11,486 nt of DNA from Parachlorella kessleri. Taxonomy: Eukaryota; Chlorophyta; Trebouxiophyceae; Chlorellales; Chlorellaceae. Below, one piece after another: positions 1-7,689 of the stretch. Numbering within the stretch: position 1 is the first letter of the stretch; every line of letters begins with the position of its first letter. The stretch covers positions 1 to 11,486 of the forward strand of contig BBXU01001747.1 of assembly GCA_001598975.1 (NCBI GenBank), in the 5' to 3' direction. A program made the position numbers and the translations under genes. Below the pieces are notes generated by a model, which saw only the letters and a list, made by a program, of their open reading frames with translations, ran no database searches and was not told where the DNA came from.

Positions 1-765
1 CCGACCTCGACGAAACTCTACCCCCCCCCCCCCCCCCAACGAAGAATCCACCGGCACCTTACCTGACACTCCTTGACTGCGTGCTGCGCCACGATGAACT
101 CGTGCAGCCGCCTCGAGGCATGCTCCGACCCGCGGTGAGACGAGTGGCCGTCATACACAGCCACAAACTGGCGGGGGATGCCGTCCCGGGCGCCCACGTC
201 AAAGCTGGGGATGACGGTGTGGCGATCCTCCATGTAGTTGCGGCGGCCTGGGGCAGCAAAGAGGAAAAACCCGAAATCAGCATGTAAGGCTTGTCGTCCC
301 ACAGAGTCGCTTGGTGCAGGGGAAAGGGAAGGCAGGCAATGACTCATTGCCAAAGCCTACGGGGCAGTCTTCTGCGTAAACTGCCAATGCAGCCTGCTGG
401 TGCATTGGCCACGGCTGCTGTTCCTTCCAGCGTCTCTAACTCTCCATAGCACACCTAGTCCTCCCGTGAAGCATTTTCAAACTTAAATGGTTGGTAATGG
501 CTGAGGGCAATGCTTCAAGCCCTGGCATTCGCCTCCTAGGTGCCTCACCCACCCTGGTCATTAGATGACCCAACCTGACGACGGGGTCTTGGTCTATGGG
601 GCCATGACCACATCAAGACCCCTGATATTGCATGCCAGACACCACCTTCACACTCACCCTGGGCGTCGGACACCCCGATATAGGTGGTGGGGCCCTTGTC
701 CATGGCCGCGCTGGGGGGCGCATCGCCGGTGGACTCTGACGCAGAGTAGTCCCTCACACCATCCC
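1..765 (-). CDS. PP2C-type (PPM family) Ser/Thr protein phosphatase, N-terminal part, partial gene
   Basis: Metal-dependent Ser/Thr phosphatase of the PPM/PP2C family. Two exons are well supported (765-658 and 247-63); joining them across a 410-bp intron gives YIGVSDAQGRRNYMEDRHT, the classic first PP2C motif with the Arg and MED residues, followed 21 residues later by FVAVYDGH, whose Asp-Gly binds the two catalytic metals in this family. The join is phase 1 to phase 1 and rebuilds the Gly of GRRNYMED, which strongly supports it. The next intron starts at 62 (CAG|GTAAGG) and runs off the left edge, so most of the catalytic domain is missing. Usual PP2C motifs have Gly-Gly after DGH; here it reads DGHSSHRGSE, a divergent form. 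The true start is uncertain: either a first exon at 1830-1710 or the ATG in good GCCATGG context at 705. Regulation and substrate cannot be read from this piece. Confidence 0.85.
21..37. repeat. C17 homopolymer (G17 on the PP2C strand)
   Basis: Seventeen uninterrupted C within the PP2C intron that begins at 62. Homopolymers of this length often mark slippage and assembly breaks. Confidence 0.95.
63..247 (-). CDS. PP2C exon with GRRNYMEDR and VYDGH motifs
   Basis: 185 nt. The acceptor is a pyrimidine-rich tract (TTTTTCCTCTTTGCTGCCCCAG) written here only to name it as the reason for not reading through: the open frame continues upstream, but this tract is a textbook 3' splice site and its phase 1 matches the upstream donor. 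The donor is CAG|GTAAGG, phase 0. It encodes the RRNYMEDRHTVIPSF block and the FVAVYDGH block, then a helix-like stretch ASRRLHEFIVAQH. Confidence 0.85.
658..765 (-). CDS. PP2C exon leading into the first motif
   Basis: 108 nt, acceptor GCTTTGCAG|GG (phase 1), donor CAGG|GTGAGT (phase 1). It ends in GPTTYIGVSDAQ, the first beta strand that precedes RRNYMED in PP2C enzymes. The N-terminal half is acidic and Ser/Ala/Pro-rich (DYSASESTGDAPPSAA), probably a disordered leader. An in-frame ATG at 705-703 has GCCATGG context and could be the true start if no upstream exon exists. Confidence 0.75.
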
Positions 766-1709
766 CTGCAAAGCTTAGCAATGTGCGCATATCTATCCTT
801 GTGCAAGCAAGAACGTAAGTTGTAGATTCGGGGCTTCCGTAAACTAGTTTCAGCAAGCAGACTAAGCAGTGTCAGTGGAAACACACAAGCTACCTTAGAA
901 ATGCAGCATTGCTCGATGCTGCGCCCGCTAGGGTGAGTGGCCCGCAATTTTAACCATCGGCACAGAGAGAGGCAGCGGTGGCAGGGATGGGGTGGGCCGG
1001 CGCAAGCATGCGCCCGTGATGCTACTGTGCAACAGCCACTGGGCAGAACCATTGCGTGGTCACTGCTGCCGCTCTCATGCCACATAACCACTACCGCTGC
1101 TTCAGTTGCTCCCGCTCGCTGCCCCAATCAGCCTAACTCAACCCTCCATATGAAGGGCGAACAGTGCGACCCCGAGTTGGCAGCTTAAACACGCAAATTC
1201 CCTGCGGCCCAAGTCCCGATCCAGATTCCCTGCAGCACAGGTTTACTGCAGTCCCCGAACTCAGCACAAAACCCTCGTAACCCCTCTCACCCGTGCTAGG
1301 GGTGAAGAGTGGCACCGCCCCCTCGCTGGCCTCCCCCGGCTGCGGCTTTGCAAGGATGCCGTGACCCTGCCCCATGGGCTTGCCGCCCACACCCGCCTCG
1401 CCTGCACAGGGGAGCCACACGCACACATGGGTCCACACCTGAGAGCACTGAGCAGGCAGTGCCACGGCAAAGCCATGCCTTTTAGGACCATACATAAAGG
1501 CGCCCTTGGAGACACCTGTTGCCTCAGGAATGGCGCAGTGCTCCCCTCCTGAGAGCTGCCTTGCCTAAGCCCTAGCCTAACCCAGCAACAAAGCTGGAAA
1601 AACGGCCAAGCTGGCCGGACCACCTACCCGCCCTCTCCACGCAAGCCCGCCCAATCTCCATAACAACAACGACGCAGCTACACAAGGAGGGGGGAGTGGG
1701 GCAGCGCAC
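766..1709 (-). other. probable PP2C intron or 5' flank; no supported gene
   Basis: Several open frames of 80-157 codons exist on both strands, but none shows a recognisable domain, biased composition or consistent splice phases. If the 1830-1710 exon is real, this stretch is intron 1 (944 bp) of the phosphatase gene; otherwise it is 5' untranslated or promoter sequence. Confidence 0.4.
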
Positions 1710-1830
1710 CCATGGGCGACACGGCGTTGAGCGTGCGCATCTGAGGCTCCTGGTGGCCCCCTATCCTGCCGGTGTGGACCTGCTCCCCGCGAGTGAGGAA
1801 CCCTGGGAGGTGATCCTTCAGGTTCTCCAT
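1710..1830 (-). CDS. candidate first coding exon of the PP2C gene
   Basis: Minus-strand ATG at 1830 opens MENLKDHLPGFLTRGEQVHT and continues 20 more codons to SPM, then G|GTGCGC. This donor is phase 1, as needed for the exon beginning at 765, and would leave a 944-bp intron. A stop in frame lies upstream of the ATG. GTGCG-type donors are acceptable in GC-rich algae, but no protein motif confirms the exon, and without splicing here the frame stops after 50 residues. An alternative is a short upstream ORF or no coding role. Confidence 0.35.
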
Positions 1831-3027
1831 GAAAGCAGCTGGCCTACAACAGCGACAGCAGCAGCAGCCGCGCTAGGGTGTTGCACAGGGCAAGGGTTGG
1901 GTTGATACCCACCCGCGCTGGCTGCAGGGCTGCCCGTTGGCGAGCCACGGCGATCAACGGCAGGGCCCCAACGCCCACAACTGGCTACAGTGTCCTGTTC
2001 AAGTTGTCACCCAGGAGCGCAGCTGGGTGGACAAGCACTCTGAAGAGGTGCAGGAAAGAGCGGGTTCGACGCTGGCTAGGAAGGCCCAAGGGCAGTGCAG
2101 CCTTATCATGGAGGGGTTTGAAACGAGCTGCCGAGGCCTACCTAATAGAGTGACGAGCAGGGAAAAGGACGACGCTGGGCTTGCTAAATCTGCAGAAAGA
2201 GGGGCTGGGCGCTCAGCTGCTGCTTAACTGGCCATCATGTAGAGACATGACGGCACCCCCTTGCACGCTTCAAGAACAGCGGATCCGATTATCACGTATG
2301 AGATATGAGGCTAGCACAGATTGATGTGCTTTCCATAGTTACGCACCTGGGACGGAACGCAACCTTTCTAAAGACTGCTTGAAACAGTCGCATCAACAGT
2401 CTATGTGACAGCAGGGGTAACGTATTGCCAATATATTTTGTGAATATCAGCAGATGCTGGGTTCGGAGGGTGGCTCCCAGCCTACCAAGCAGCTTCTCCT
2501 GCGCTGCCGCAGGTTGTGCGCCGGCGCTCTTTACGTGATGGAATCTTCAGCTACGGTTCCTCCCCCGCTGCGTGCTTCCGTTGCCCCTCCTTGCGACATG
2601 GGATTGCCCCCATCGCCCTGATGCATCCTCTGTCCATCACATATGGTGACAGGAGGGTATGCAGTGAGGGTGTGTAGGTTTTCATGGCCCGCATGCTTCT
2701 TCAAGCTGTCCCGCGGGCGCCCCCAACCTGCCACACTCCTCTCCCCTGGGTAGTGAACGTGCTTCGGGAATGAATGTTTTTACAACGGGCACATGCAGGT
2801 AATCATCTGCAACTCAACTTTCGCATTTAAGCATGTCCTATACTCAGTTAATACAGTCTCCATTACAATGCGCATGGAAGGAGCAAACAAGAGGTTCCGA
2901 ACCTCCTGGCAGCAACCCCCGTGCATACATGTCCCACAGCGGAAAATAGGTCAGCAGGCGCAACCAGAATTTCCTCGCCAATAAACAGAAAGGAAGAAAA
3001 GCGCAGCATGCATTTGCACCCCAACTT
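1831..3027. other. intergenic; upstream region of the PP2C gene, no gene seen
   Basis: Located upstream of the PP2C gene and downstream of the 3' end of the Ala-rich gene. Open frames of 60-96 codons (for example plus strand 1937-2227) have no recognisable motif. The sequence around 2330-2460 is more AT-rich and contains AATATATTT near 2435, a possible TATA-like element for the minus strand, far from any supported start. Minus-strand TGTAA words occur at 2867-2863 and 2784-2780 and could serve as alternative poly(A) signals for the upstream gene. Confidence 0.4.
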
Positions 3028-3599
3028 TTACAGCTCACTGCTATCTACACAGTCACAGTCTGCTCTGCCTCCAAACAACCCAAACGAAAGCAGACAGGCT
3101 ACAAGGATTCACGACAGGGAAGGTCAAAGCCAGGCCACACTATAGGACAGTTTGGTTCCGCAAGAAGTGCTCATATAGGCCCTGCCGGATATGGCCCTGC
3201 CAGACATGCATGGGCAGGGAAACAAAGTGTGCCTCGTCCAACGTCTGTTCTTAATCGTGTCCATCAACGTGGTTCTTGCTTCCTTGCCACCGAGGCATTC
3301 CCGCTGGTCTAGTTGTCCTGTTGTCTGCCGGCACAGGTATCAAGCAGCCGGTGACCCCCAATGCAGTCACCTGTGGCTCGCATGAGCCTGAGCACAAACA
3401 CTGGTGCACAACAGCATCAGCTGTGCAGAGAGCCCCGGCATCAAGGAGGGAGCCACCCTTCTCTGCTAGCTCCTCAAGCAGCATCAGCAGTTGCAGATAG
3501 CCCCTGCAGGTCTCCCATCCAGGCCACGCACAGCGTACTGCCCAGCAGACACCTGCGCCAGCAGATGGGCAAATTCTGACTCATCTTGGCGAGGCATTA
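3028..3599 (-). terminator. probable 3' UTR ending at a TGTAA poly(A) signal
   Basis: Between the stop codon at 3602-3600 and a minus-strand TGTAA at 3032-3028 lie about 570 bp without a supported exon. TGTAA is the known green-algal polyadenylation word, and a 3' UTR of this length is ordinary for such genes. TGTAA also overlaps the stop codon itself (TTGTAATAA), and other copies lie further downstream, so the real cleavage site is uncertain. Confidence 0.4.
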
Positions 3600-3662
3600 T
3601 TACAAAGACGCTGACTGGTTATGATGGTCAACAGGGGGCAGCTTGCGAATATCCGGCAGCAG
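3600..3662 (-). CDS. Ala-rich gene (minus) exon 11: C-terminal tail and stop
   Basis: 63 nt including TAA. It follows a 67-bp intron with CTAAC 19 nt before the acceptor GGTTGCAG. Encodes LLPDIRKLPPVDHHNQSASL. The short intron and good branch point support it; retention of that intron would end the protein with 16 different residues instead. Confidence 0.68.
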   Translation of the reverse strand: MLPDIRKLPPVDHHNQSASL

Positions 3663-6600
3663 CTGCAACCATCGGGAGTTAGTGATGATTGAAACACCAC
3701 ATGCCCACAATACCACCTGGGGAACGCACCTGCATCCAGCAGAGTTGGCCGGTGCAAGCGCACAGGCTCTTGCCGGTGCCGCAGCAGTCGCCCGTCACGG
3801 GAGGGATGCAAACAAAGGGGGTGTTCACCCGGGTACCTGCACAGCAGTCAGGAAACCAGTCATGCATGATGCAACCAGAAGACTGGGCAGCCAGCACGGT
3901 TTGCATGTGCCACCAGACAGGGTGGCATACCCAGGCAGGCAGGTGACTTGTCAACCTGGTAGCAAAGCAGGCCACCTATCACCAGCCGGGGCAACTCCCC
4001 AATCACATCAGATCCAGAGCAGCGCACGCCTCCGGCCGCAACCTTGACCAAGGCAAGCCCTTGGGCCACTCACCGCCAAAGCCTCCCCCACCCATGGCGC
4101 CGCCAGAGCCGGTGGCACCACCTCCGCCGCCGCTGCTGCCACCTCCCCCGGTGTTACCGCTGGCGCCAGACCCGCTGTTGGCTGCTCCGCCGCGGCAGGC
4201 GGAAATGGTGGCCAAGGCATTCGCATAAGCCTTGGCAGTGGCGGTGGCCTGGGAGGGAGCAAGCGAGTGCAGTGCGACTTAGGCCTTTTGCCAGCGCCAT
4301 GGGGTTGTGGGGAGGGATGTGTGGTACACAGCGGCAGAGCATGCCACTCCCATGCAAACACCAGAGTGACGTAACACCCGGGTGGCACGACTGCTGCAGA
4401 CACAGGATTCAGGATCCCTGGCCCGGACTCACCACAGCCTGGCTGACGGCACTACTGATGGCCTGTGCCGACCCTCCACCCCCGGCGCATGCTTGGGAGT
4501 TTGCTGGAAAGCAGGAGGGAGCAGGCAAGGCGTGTCACAGGCTATATATGCTAAGGTCAGGCTGCTTAGGTCTGGGCAGCCGGCTCTCCAAGACGAAGGC
4601 TATGCTGTGCAGCTGCAAGCATGTCCACGGCAGCATGCCTGGCAGGGGCATTGCTGTGCTTTCTTGTTGGCTATTCATGGCTCGGCATGGCTGTCAGTCA
4701 ACAGGCGCCCTCAAGAGCGTGTGACCTGGGGGCTTAGCTCACTCCCAGGTAACACTTTGCTCACCGCTGGCGAAGGCTGTCTTGATGTCCTGTGCAAACG
4801 CCTTTGCCTGGCTGACAGCTTGGGCGTTGTTGCCTACAAAGGACCAAGAGTTTGTTGTAAGGCGTGCCACTGCCGTGCTACATCCCTGCCTGAATGAAGC
4901 CCATGCACGCGGGTGGCCAGGCAAGCCACATGGGATATGTGCACCTTTCACTTTTCCAGTCGAGGCCTTCTTCCAGTGAAGGGTCAGACGCAATCCTCCA
5001 AAGCACATTGACATGAGGTACCTACAATTCAGCCTGGCCCCTGTTAAGCACTGCTGCCACTCCTGATGCGCCCCAACGCCTCCACTTTCAGTGCCATCAC
5101 TCACCACAGCAGCTTGCCTTGGCCACCGCATCCGCCGCTGCCTGTGCAGTCGCGGTCGCCACAGCCTCAGCTGCACATTGGAACAGGATGTGGACCAACT
5201 TGAGTCTCAAAATTTACTCAGCAGCGTGCGCCTGCCGGACCATGCTGCCGTGAGCCCTTTGCACATGGGGCCAAGCCAAGCGCACCTAAACGAGACTGTA
5301 TTCCAGCAGCATACCAGGGTCAGGGTGGGAGGCACATGCTGTGTGATGGCAGCAGATATGGTGACGTATTTACAGGGCGCTTGAGGCTGCCAGAGGACAG
5401 GGAGCTACCAGGCAACATGTGGACATAAGCTGTTGGCGTTGCGCACTGTGACCGACTGTTGACAGCCTTCAAGATGACTAACTGTTGACAACTTCCATGC
5501 TGGCCTCCAACGGGAAGGGGCTCACCTGTGCTGCTTGCTTGCCCACAGCCTGAGGAGCCTCCACCTGAGGTAATCACCTGCACCCACAGTACTTCCCACT
5601 TATCTGCACCACCTGCCTGTAGCTCGTGCCTGGCACCTCAGGGTCTTTCTTCAAAAAGCCAGTCTGGTGAGGGCAGCTGCCAAGCAGACATCCCTGATGG
5701 GGGGCAGTGGCTCAAGTCACCCTGTTGCAGGGGCCCTGGACACGACACTGATCCAGCAGCCCCCATACAGGCATAGAATGTCAAGCAACCATACATGTGC
5801 CATGCCGCACTCACCGTCACTGCAGCATCCGCATACGCTCGTGCCACAGCAGTCGCCGTTGCACTTGCAGCCGCCTGCACAAAAGGAACACTGCTCAGCC
5901 ATGCTCTGAAATACGGACACATGCCAGAGAACACCCCCGTCAATGCACCCAGGTGTGGCCTTCCCAGTCATGGCAGCACAAGTGGTACAACATCCATCGC
6001 AACGTGTGTAGATGCATCGAGTTTGGCAACACATGAAGCTGACCTGTGCGGCTGCTTGGGCATCCCCGCCATTGCAAACATCAGCCACCGCCTTGGCCAC
6101 GGCTGCAACAAGGCAACATACAGATCTGCTTGTGGCCGCCTGCGACGATACCCAAGGCTGGAACCTCGGGAGGACCGGCTGAACCTCCAAGCCAGGCGAT
6201 ACCATCGCATGCTCCCATCCGTAGAGATGTGAACGTGCACGCTCGTCAGTTGGGGTCAGTGAAGTTTGTACCAATGGTCCGTGGCTGAGTGAGGAGGACG
6301 TCAGGCTTTGGACTGGCAGCCACACCTGAAGAAGTCGCGGATGCGCTCTCGCTGGACCCCTTGCTGTTGGCAGTCGAGATCACCGTTGAACTGCTGCCTG
6401 CATGGTGACAGCTGGGATGTCACTGAGGGCCAGCTCGGCCCCTGGGAACCATGGCTGCATCTGCCGTCAAGAGCCATGGGCGGCAGTAGGGATACGGACA
6501 TCCCCTTAAGATGCGGATATCCCCTAGCTAGCTATTGCGATTGTTGCAGGGCAAGGCAAGGCAAGGCTAGGAAAGTTTTCCTTGAGGCTTCCCACCCAAC

Positions 6601-6794
6601 AGGATGTGTCCTGACTGCTGTCCAAAGTGCATGGTTTCACAGTCAGCGCCCCTTCCCCTCCATGCACTCCACCTGAACAAGCAAGAGCCGCCCCAGATGA
6701 TGTGATCGAGGCTCTTACCTTGCAGGAGCGCTCGTGCCTCACAAGAAACCAGGAGGAGCAGTAGCCCCAACAGGGAAATGTGTCTAGGCCCCAT
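3600..6794 (-). CDS. secreted Ala-rich, Cys-punctuated silk-like protein, complete 11-exon gene
   Basis: Function unknown. Exons (minus strand): 6794-6719, 6397-6326, 6102-6044, 5874-5815, 5577-5526, 5170-5105, 4833-4765, 4491-4433, 4248-4074, 3836-3730, 3662-3600; they sum to 858 nt, 285 residues plus TAA, and every junction agrees in phase. Layout: signal peptide 1-22 (MGPRHISLLGLLLLLVSCEA); alternating-Ala segments 50-188 such as SATATAVARAYA and EAVATATAQAAADAVA, broken by Cys/Gly turns at C59, C100, C127-C128, C153 and C189; Gly/Ser linker about 190-230; six-Cys segment 239-262 (C-x7-CC-x6-C-x-C-x4-C); basic/polar tail 266-285. The mature chain has 12 cysteines, consistent with disulfides outside the cell. 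It diverges from a paralogue starting at 7614. A wall or matrix structural protein is my inference; no named family was recognised. Confidence 0.82.
3730..3836 (-). CDS. Ala-rich gene (minus) exon 10: six-cysteine segment
   Basis: 107 nt, acceptor CTGCTGTGCAG|GT (phase 1), donor ATGCAG|GTGCGT (phase 0). Encodes TRVNTPFVCIPPVTGDCCG then TGKSLCACTGQLCWMQ: cysteines in the order C-x7-CC-x6-C-x-C-x4-C. The composition is quite unlike the Ala-rich body, so this looks like a small disulfide-bonded C-terminal domain. Confidence 0.78.
4074..4248 (-). CDS. Ala-rich gene (minus) exon 9: last Ala segment and Gly-rich linker
   Basis: 175 nt, the largest exon. Acceptor CTCCCTCCCAG|GCC (phase 0), donor GGCG|GTGAGT (phase 1). 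Starts ATATAKAYANALATISACR and passes into about 40 residues dominated by Gly and Ser, ending GGGGFG. The linker has only one hydrophobic aromatic residue and is likely flexible. Confidence 0.85.
4433..4491 (-). CDS. Ala-rich gene (minus) exon 8: CAGGGGSAQ turn
   Basis: 59 nt, acceptor CTCCCAAG|CA (phase 1), donor TGTG|GTGAGT (phase 0). Encodes CAGGGGSAQAISSAVSQAV. An AG 29 nt further in (GGCACAG|GCC) would give a shorter exon in the wrong phase, so the earlier AAG was chosen. Confidence 0.75.
4765..4833 (-). CDS. Ala-rich gene (minus) exon 7
   Basis: 69 nt, acceptor CCTTTGTAG|GC, donor AGCG|GTGAGC, phase 1 on both sides. Encodes NNAQAVSQAKAFAQDIK then TAFAS, more helix-like and charged than its neighbours. 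Confidence 0.82.
5105..5170 (-). CDS. Ala-rich gene (minus) exon 6: ends in Cys-Cys
   Basis: 66 nt, acceptor ATGTGCAG|CT, donor TGTG|GTGAGT, phase 1 on both sides. Encodes EAVATATAQAAADAV then AKASCC. The KASCC end is shared with the paralogue, which has no intron here. Confidence 0.85.
5526..5577 (-). CDS. Ala-rich gene (minus) exon 5: Gly/Cys turn
   Basis: 52 nt, acceptor GGGTGCAG|GTG (phase 0), donor CACAG|GTGAGC (phase 1). Encodes VITSGGGSSGCGQASST. Closer AGs at 5565 and 5550 give shorter exons in other frames (e.g. AVGKQAAQ) whose end phase does not fit the next exon; only this start fits both neighbours and the GGGQAC block of the paralogue. Confidence 0.78.
5815..5874 (-). CDS. Ala-rich gene (minus) exon 4
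   Basis: 60 nt, TTGTGCAG acceptor, ACG|GTGAGT donor, phase 0 on both sides. Encodes AAASATATAVARAYADAAVT, with Ala at every second position over much of its length. Confidence 0.85.
6044..6102 (-). CDS. Ala-rich gene (minus) exon 3: AVADVCNGG block
   Basis: 59 nt, acceptor CTTGTTGCAG|CC (phase 1), donor CACAG|GTCAGC (phase 0). Encodes VAKAVADVCNGGDAQAAAQ, nearly the same as VAK plus AVADVCGGGSAQAAAQ in the paralogue; this was the block that revealed the family. Confidence 0.88.
6326..6397 (-). CDS. Ala-rich gene (minus) exon 2
   Basis: 72 nt, acceptor ACCATGCAG|GC, donor TTCAG|GTGTGG, phase 1 on both sides. Encodes a Ser/Ala-rich stretch ending ESASATSS. It aligns with exon 8 of the plus-strand paralogue, whose end reads AASATSTAVAK. 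Confidence 0.75.
6550..6564. repeat. (GGCAA)3 tandem repeat
   Basis: Three perfect 5-bp units followed by GGCTA, inside intron 1 of the minus-strand gene. Just upstream on the plus strand an imperfect 11-bp direct repeat, CGGACATCCCC (6495-6505) and CGGATATCCCC (6514-6524), differs at one base. Confidence 0.8.
6719..6794 (-). CDS. Ala-rich gene (minus) exon 1: signal peptide
   Basis: 76 nt, phase-1 end, CAAG|GTAAGA donor. The N-terminus is MGPRH then a long Leu/Val core (LLGLLLLLV) and Ala-x-Ala-like cleavage options (CEA or ARA). The length and phase are identical to exon 1 of the divergent paralogue. Confidence 0.85.
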
Positions 6795-6822
6795 GAAGAC
6801 GTTCAACAAAAAGTTCTTGACT

Positions 6823-6828
6823 CTATAG
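6823..6828 (-). promoter_or_regulatory. weak TATA-like word CTATAG for the minus gene
   Basis: Only TATA-like word close upstream of the minus-strand ATG, about 30 nt away. That would leave almost no 5' UTR, so its role is doubtful. Confidence 0.2.
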
Positions 6829-6935
6829 AAAATCTGCGGGACCTGAGGAGCCACGTTGGCAGTGATGCTACAAGAATACCACCTGACTTGTATGGTCTGC
6901 AGGGGACGCCAAAGGCCTTGCATGGCAAGTTCTCG

Positions 6936-6941
6936 CACGTG
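6936..6941. promoter_or_regulatory. CACGTG (G-box/E-box core), minus-gene side
   Basis: 142 bp upstream of the minus-strand ATG at 6794. The matching core on the other side lies at 7506. In plants and algae this core binds bHLH or bZIP regulators. Confidence 0.4.
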
Positions 6942-7079
6942 GGAGGCCTGCATGCAGCTGCCCTGCCAATTGGACTTACAAGTGTCGCCTGTACCTGAAT
7001 AGCACCGACCCTGCCAAGAGCCAAGACGTCGTTTGCTCACACTTAGATGGATTTGGGAGTAGCAGTTGGACTACAGCAA

Positions 7080-7093
7080 GCAGAAGTAAGCCT
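7080..7093. repeat. 14-bp direct repeat GCAGAAGTAAGCCT, copy 1
   Basis: Identical to 7328-7341. The first eight bases also recur at 7106-7113 within the palindrome, giving three copies of GCAGAAGT within 256 bp of promoter. Confidence 0.8.
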
Positions 7094-7098
7094 GATCA

Positions 7099-7114
7099 GA
7101 CTTCTGCAGAAGTC
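7099..7114. promoter_or_regulatory. 16-bp perfect palindrome GACTTCTGCAGAAGTC
   Basis: Perfect dyad with no spacer, which contains the GCAGAAGT word in both orientations. It is a candidate binding site for a dimeric regulator near the middle of the divergent promoter. Confidence 0.45.
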
Positions 7115-7327
7115 ATGACGAGCCGTTTCCAACCTTACGCGGCGAACCAGCTTGCCAGCTGCATCCAGCTTCCATGCGGCGCATGCATGGCCCGTGCATG
7201 GCCAATCCTGGCCGTACGGTCGCTTGTACCGCCCTGCTCTCGGCATGGCCAAGTGGCAAAAAAACAGCTCTGATCGCTTTGAGGCAGCCTATTGTGGACT
7301 TGTGGCTGTCAACAGCTCTCCATTGCG

Positions 7328-7341
7328 GCAGAAGTAAGCCT
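7328..7341. repeat. 14-bp direct repeat GCAGAAGTAAGCCT, copy 2
   Basis: Second identical copy, 248 bp from the first, on the plus-gene side of the promoter. Confidence 0.8.
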
Positions 7342-7486
7342 TCCTAAGGCAGTGTGCTGCAACAAGCCGAATAGGCCTGCCACTCCCTATTGTGCAGCAA
7401 CAAGGTGGTCGTCCAGCCTCCCTGGTTAGTTCAAGGTTCGCTATCATGCTTGTTCCATGGTTGTCTTGATCTCAGACCCTGTCCAA

Positions 7487-7502
7487 GACACATATATGTG
7501 TC
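7487..7502 (+). promoter_or_regulatory. palindrome GACACATATATGTGTC, likely TATA box of the plus gene
   Basis: Perfect 16-bp palindrome whose centre is CATATATG. It lies 112 bp before the plus-strand ATG, giving a 5' UTR of about 90 nt if transcription starts some 30 bp downstream. Confidence 0.5.
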
Positions 7503-7505
7503 CAG

Positions 7506-7511
7506 CACGTG
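7506..7511. promoter_or_regulatory. CACGTG (G-box/E-box core), plus-gene side
   Basis: Starts 3 bp after the TATA-containing palindrome, 102 bp upstream of the plus-strand ATG; counterpart of the core at 6936. Confidence 0.4.
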
Positions 7512-7613
7512 AGGCTGTAGACCGCGTTCTGCCGGCCCATTCCCAGCTTCCACGCATAGAACACCGTGTTGTGAAATCTTCCCAATTGCTGCTGCAGCTA
7601 GAACAGAGGCAGC

Positions 7614-7689
7614 ATGGGACAGGGAGCGGCCCTTTGCGTACTGCTGTGTTTGGCTGTGACTGCGCAGCAGCAAGTGGCTGCCAGTCCTG
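7614..7689 (+). CDS. Ala-rich gene (plus) exon 1: signal peptide
   Basis: 76 nt, donor CCTG|GTGAGT, phase 1. Encodes MGQGAALCVLLCLAVTAQQQ then VAASP; VTA|QQ is a good signal-peptidase site. ATG context is GCAGCATGG. Confidence 0.85.

Larger units (their letters stand above)
6795..7613. promoter_or_regulatory. shared divergent promoter region of the two Ala-rich genes
   Basis: 819 bp separate the two divergent start codons and contain no supported exon. The region holds a CACGTG box near each gene (6936 and 7506), two 16-bp perfect palindromes (7099 and 7487), three GCAGAAGT words (7080, 7106, 7328) and a TGCATGGCC word repeated with 11-bp spacing (7184 and 7195). The arrangement suggests co-regulation of the pair, but this is inferred from position and motifs only. 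Confidence 0.6.

Noticed and set aside
1133..1623. Two overlapping 120-codon minus-strand open frames
   Set aside because: No motif, no plausible splice phase link to the PP2C exons, and long open frames are expected by chance in GC-rich DNA.
1937..2227. 96-codon plus-strand open frame
   Set aside because: No recognisable domain, no compositional signature, and it overlaps another open frame of similar length.
4044..4724. 226-codon plus-strand open frame, the longest in the window
   Set aside because: It is antisense to exons 8 and 9 of the minus gene; its Arg/Trp/His-rich content is the shadow of Ala/Gly codons on the other strand.
5407..5502. Candidate exon encoding AVNSRSQCATPTAYV on the minus strand
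   Set aside because: Needed only if exon 5 were read in the wrong frame; its composition does not fit the protein and its acceptor (TCTTGAAG) is poor.
5526..5564. Shorter 24- or 39-nt versions of minus exon 5 in the AVGKQAAQ frame
   Set aside because: They end in phase 0 and would break the frame into the next exon; the 52-nt version in the GCGQASST frame fits both neighbours and the paralogue.
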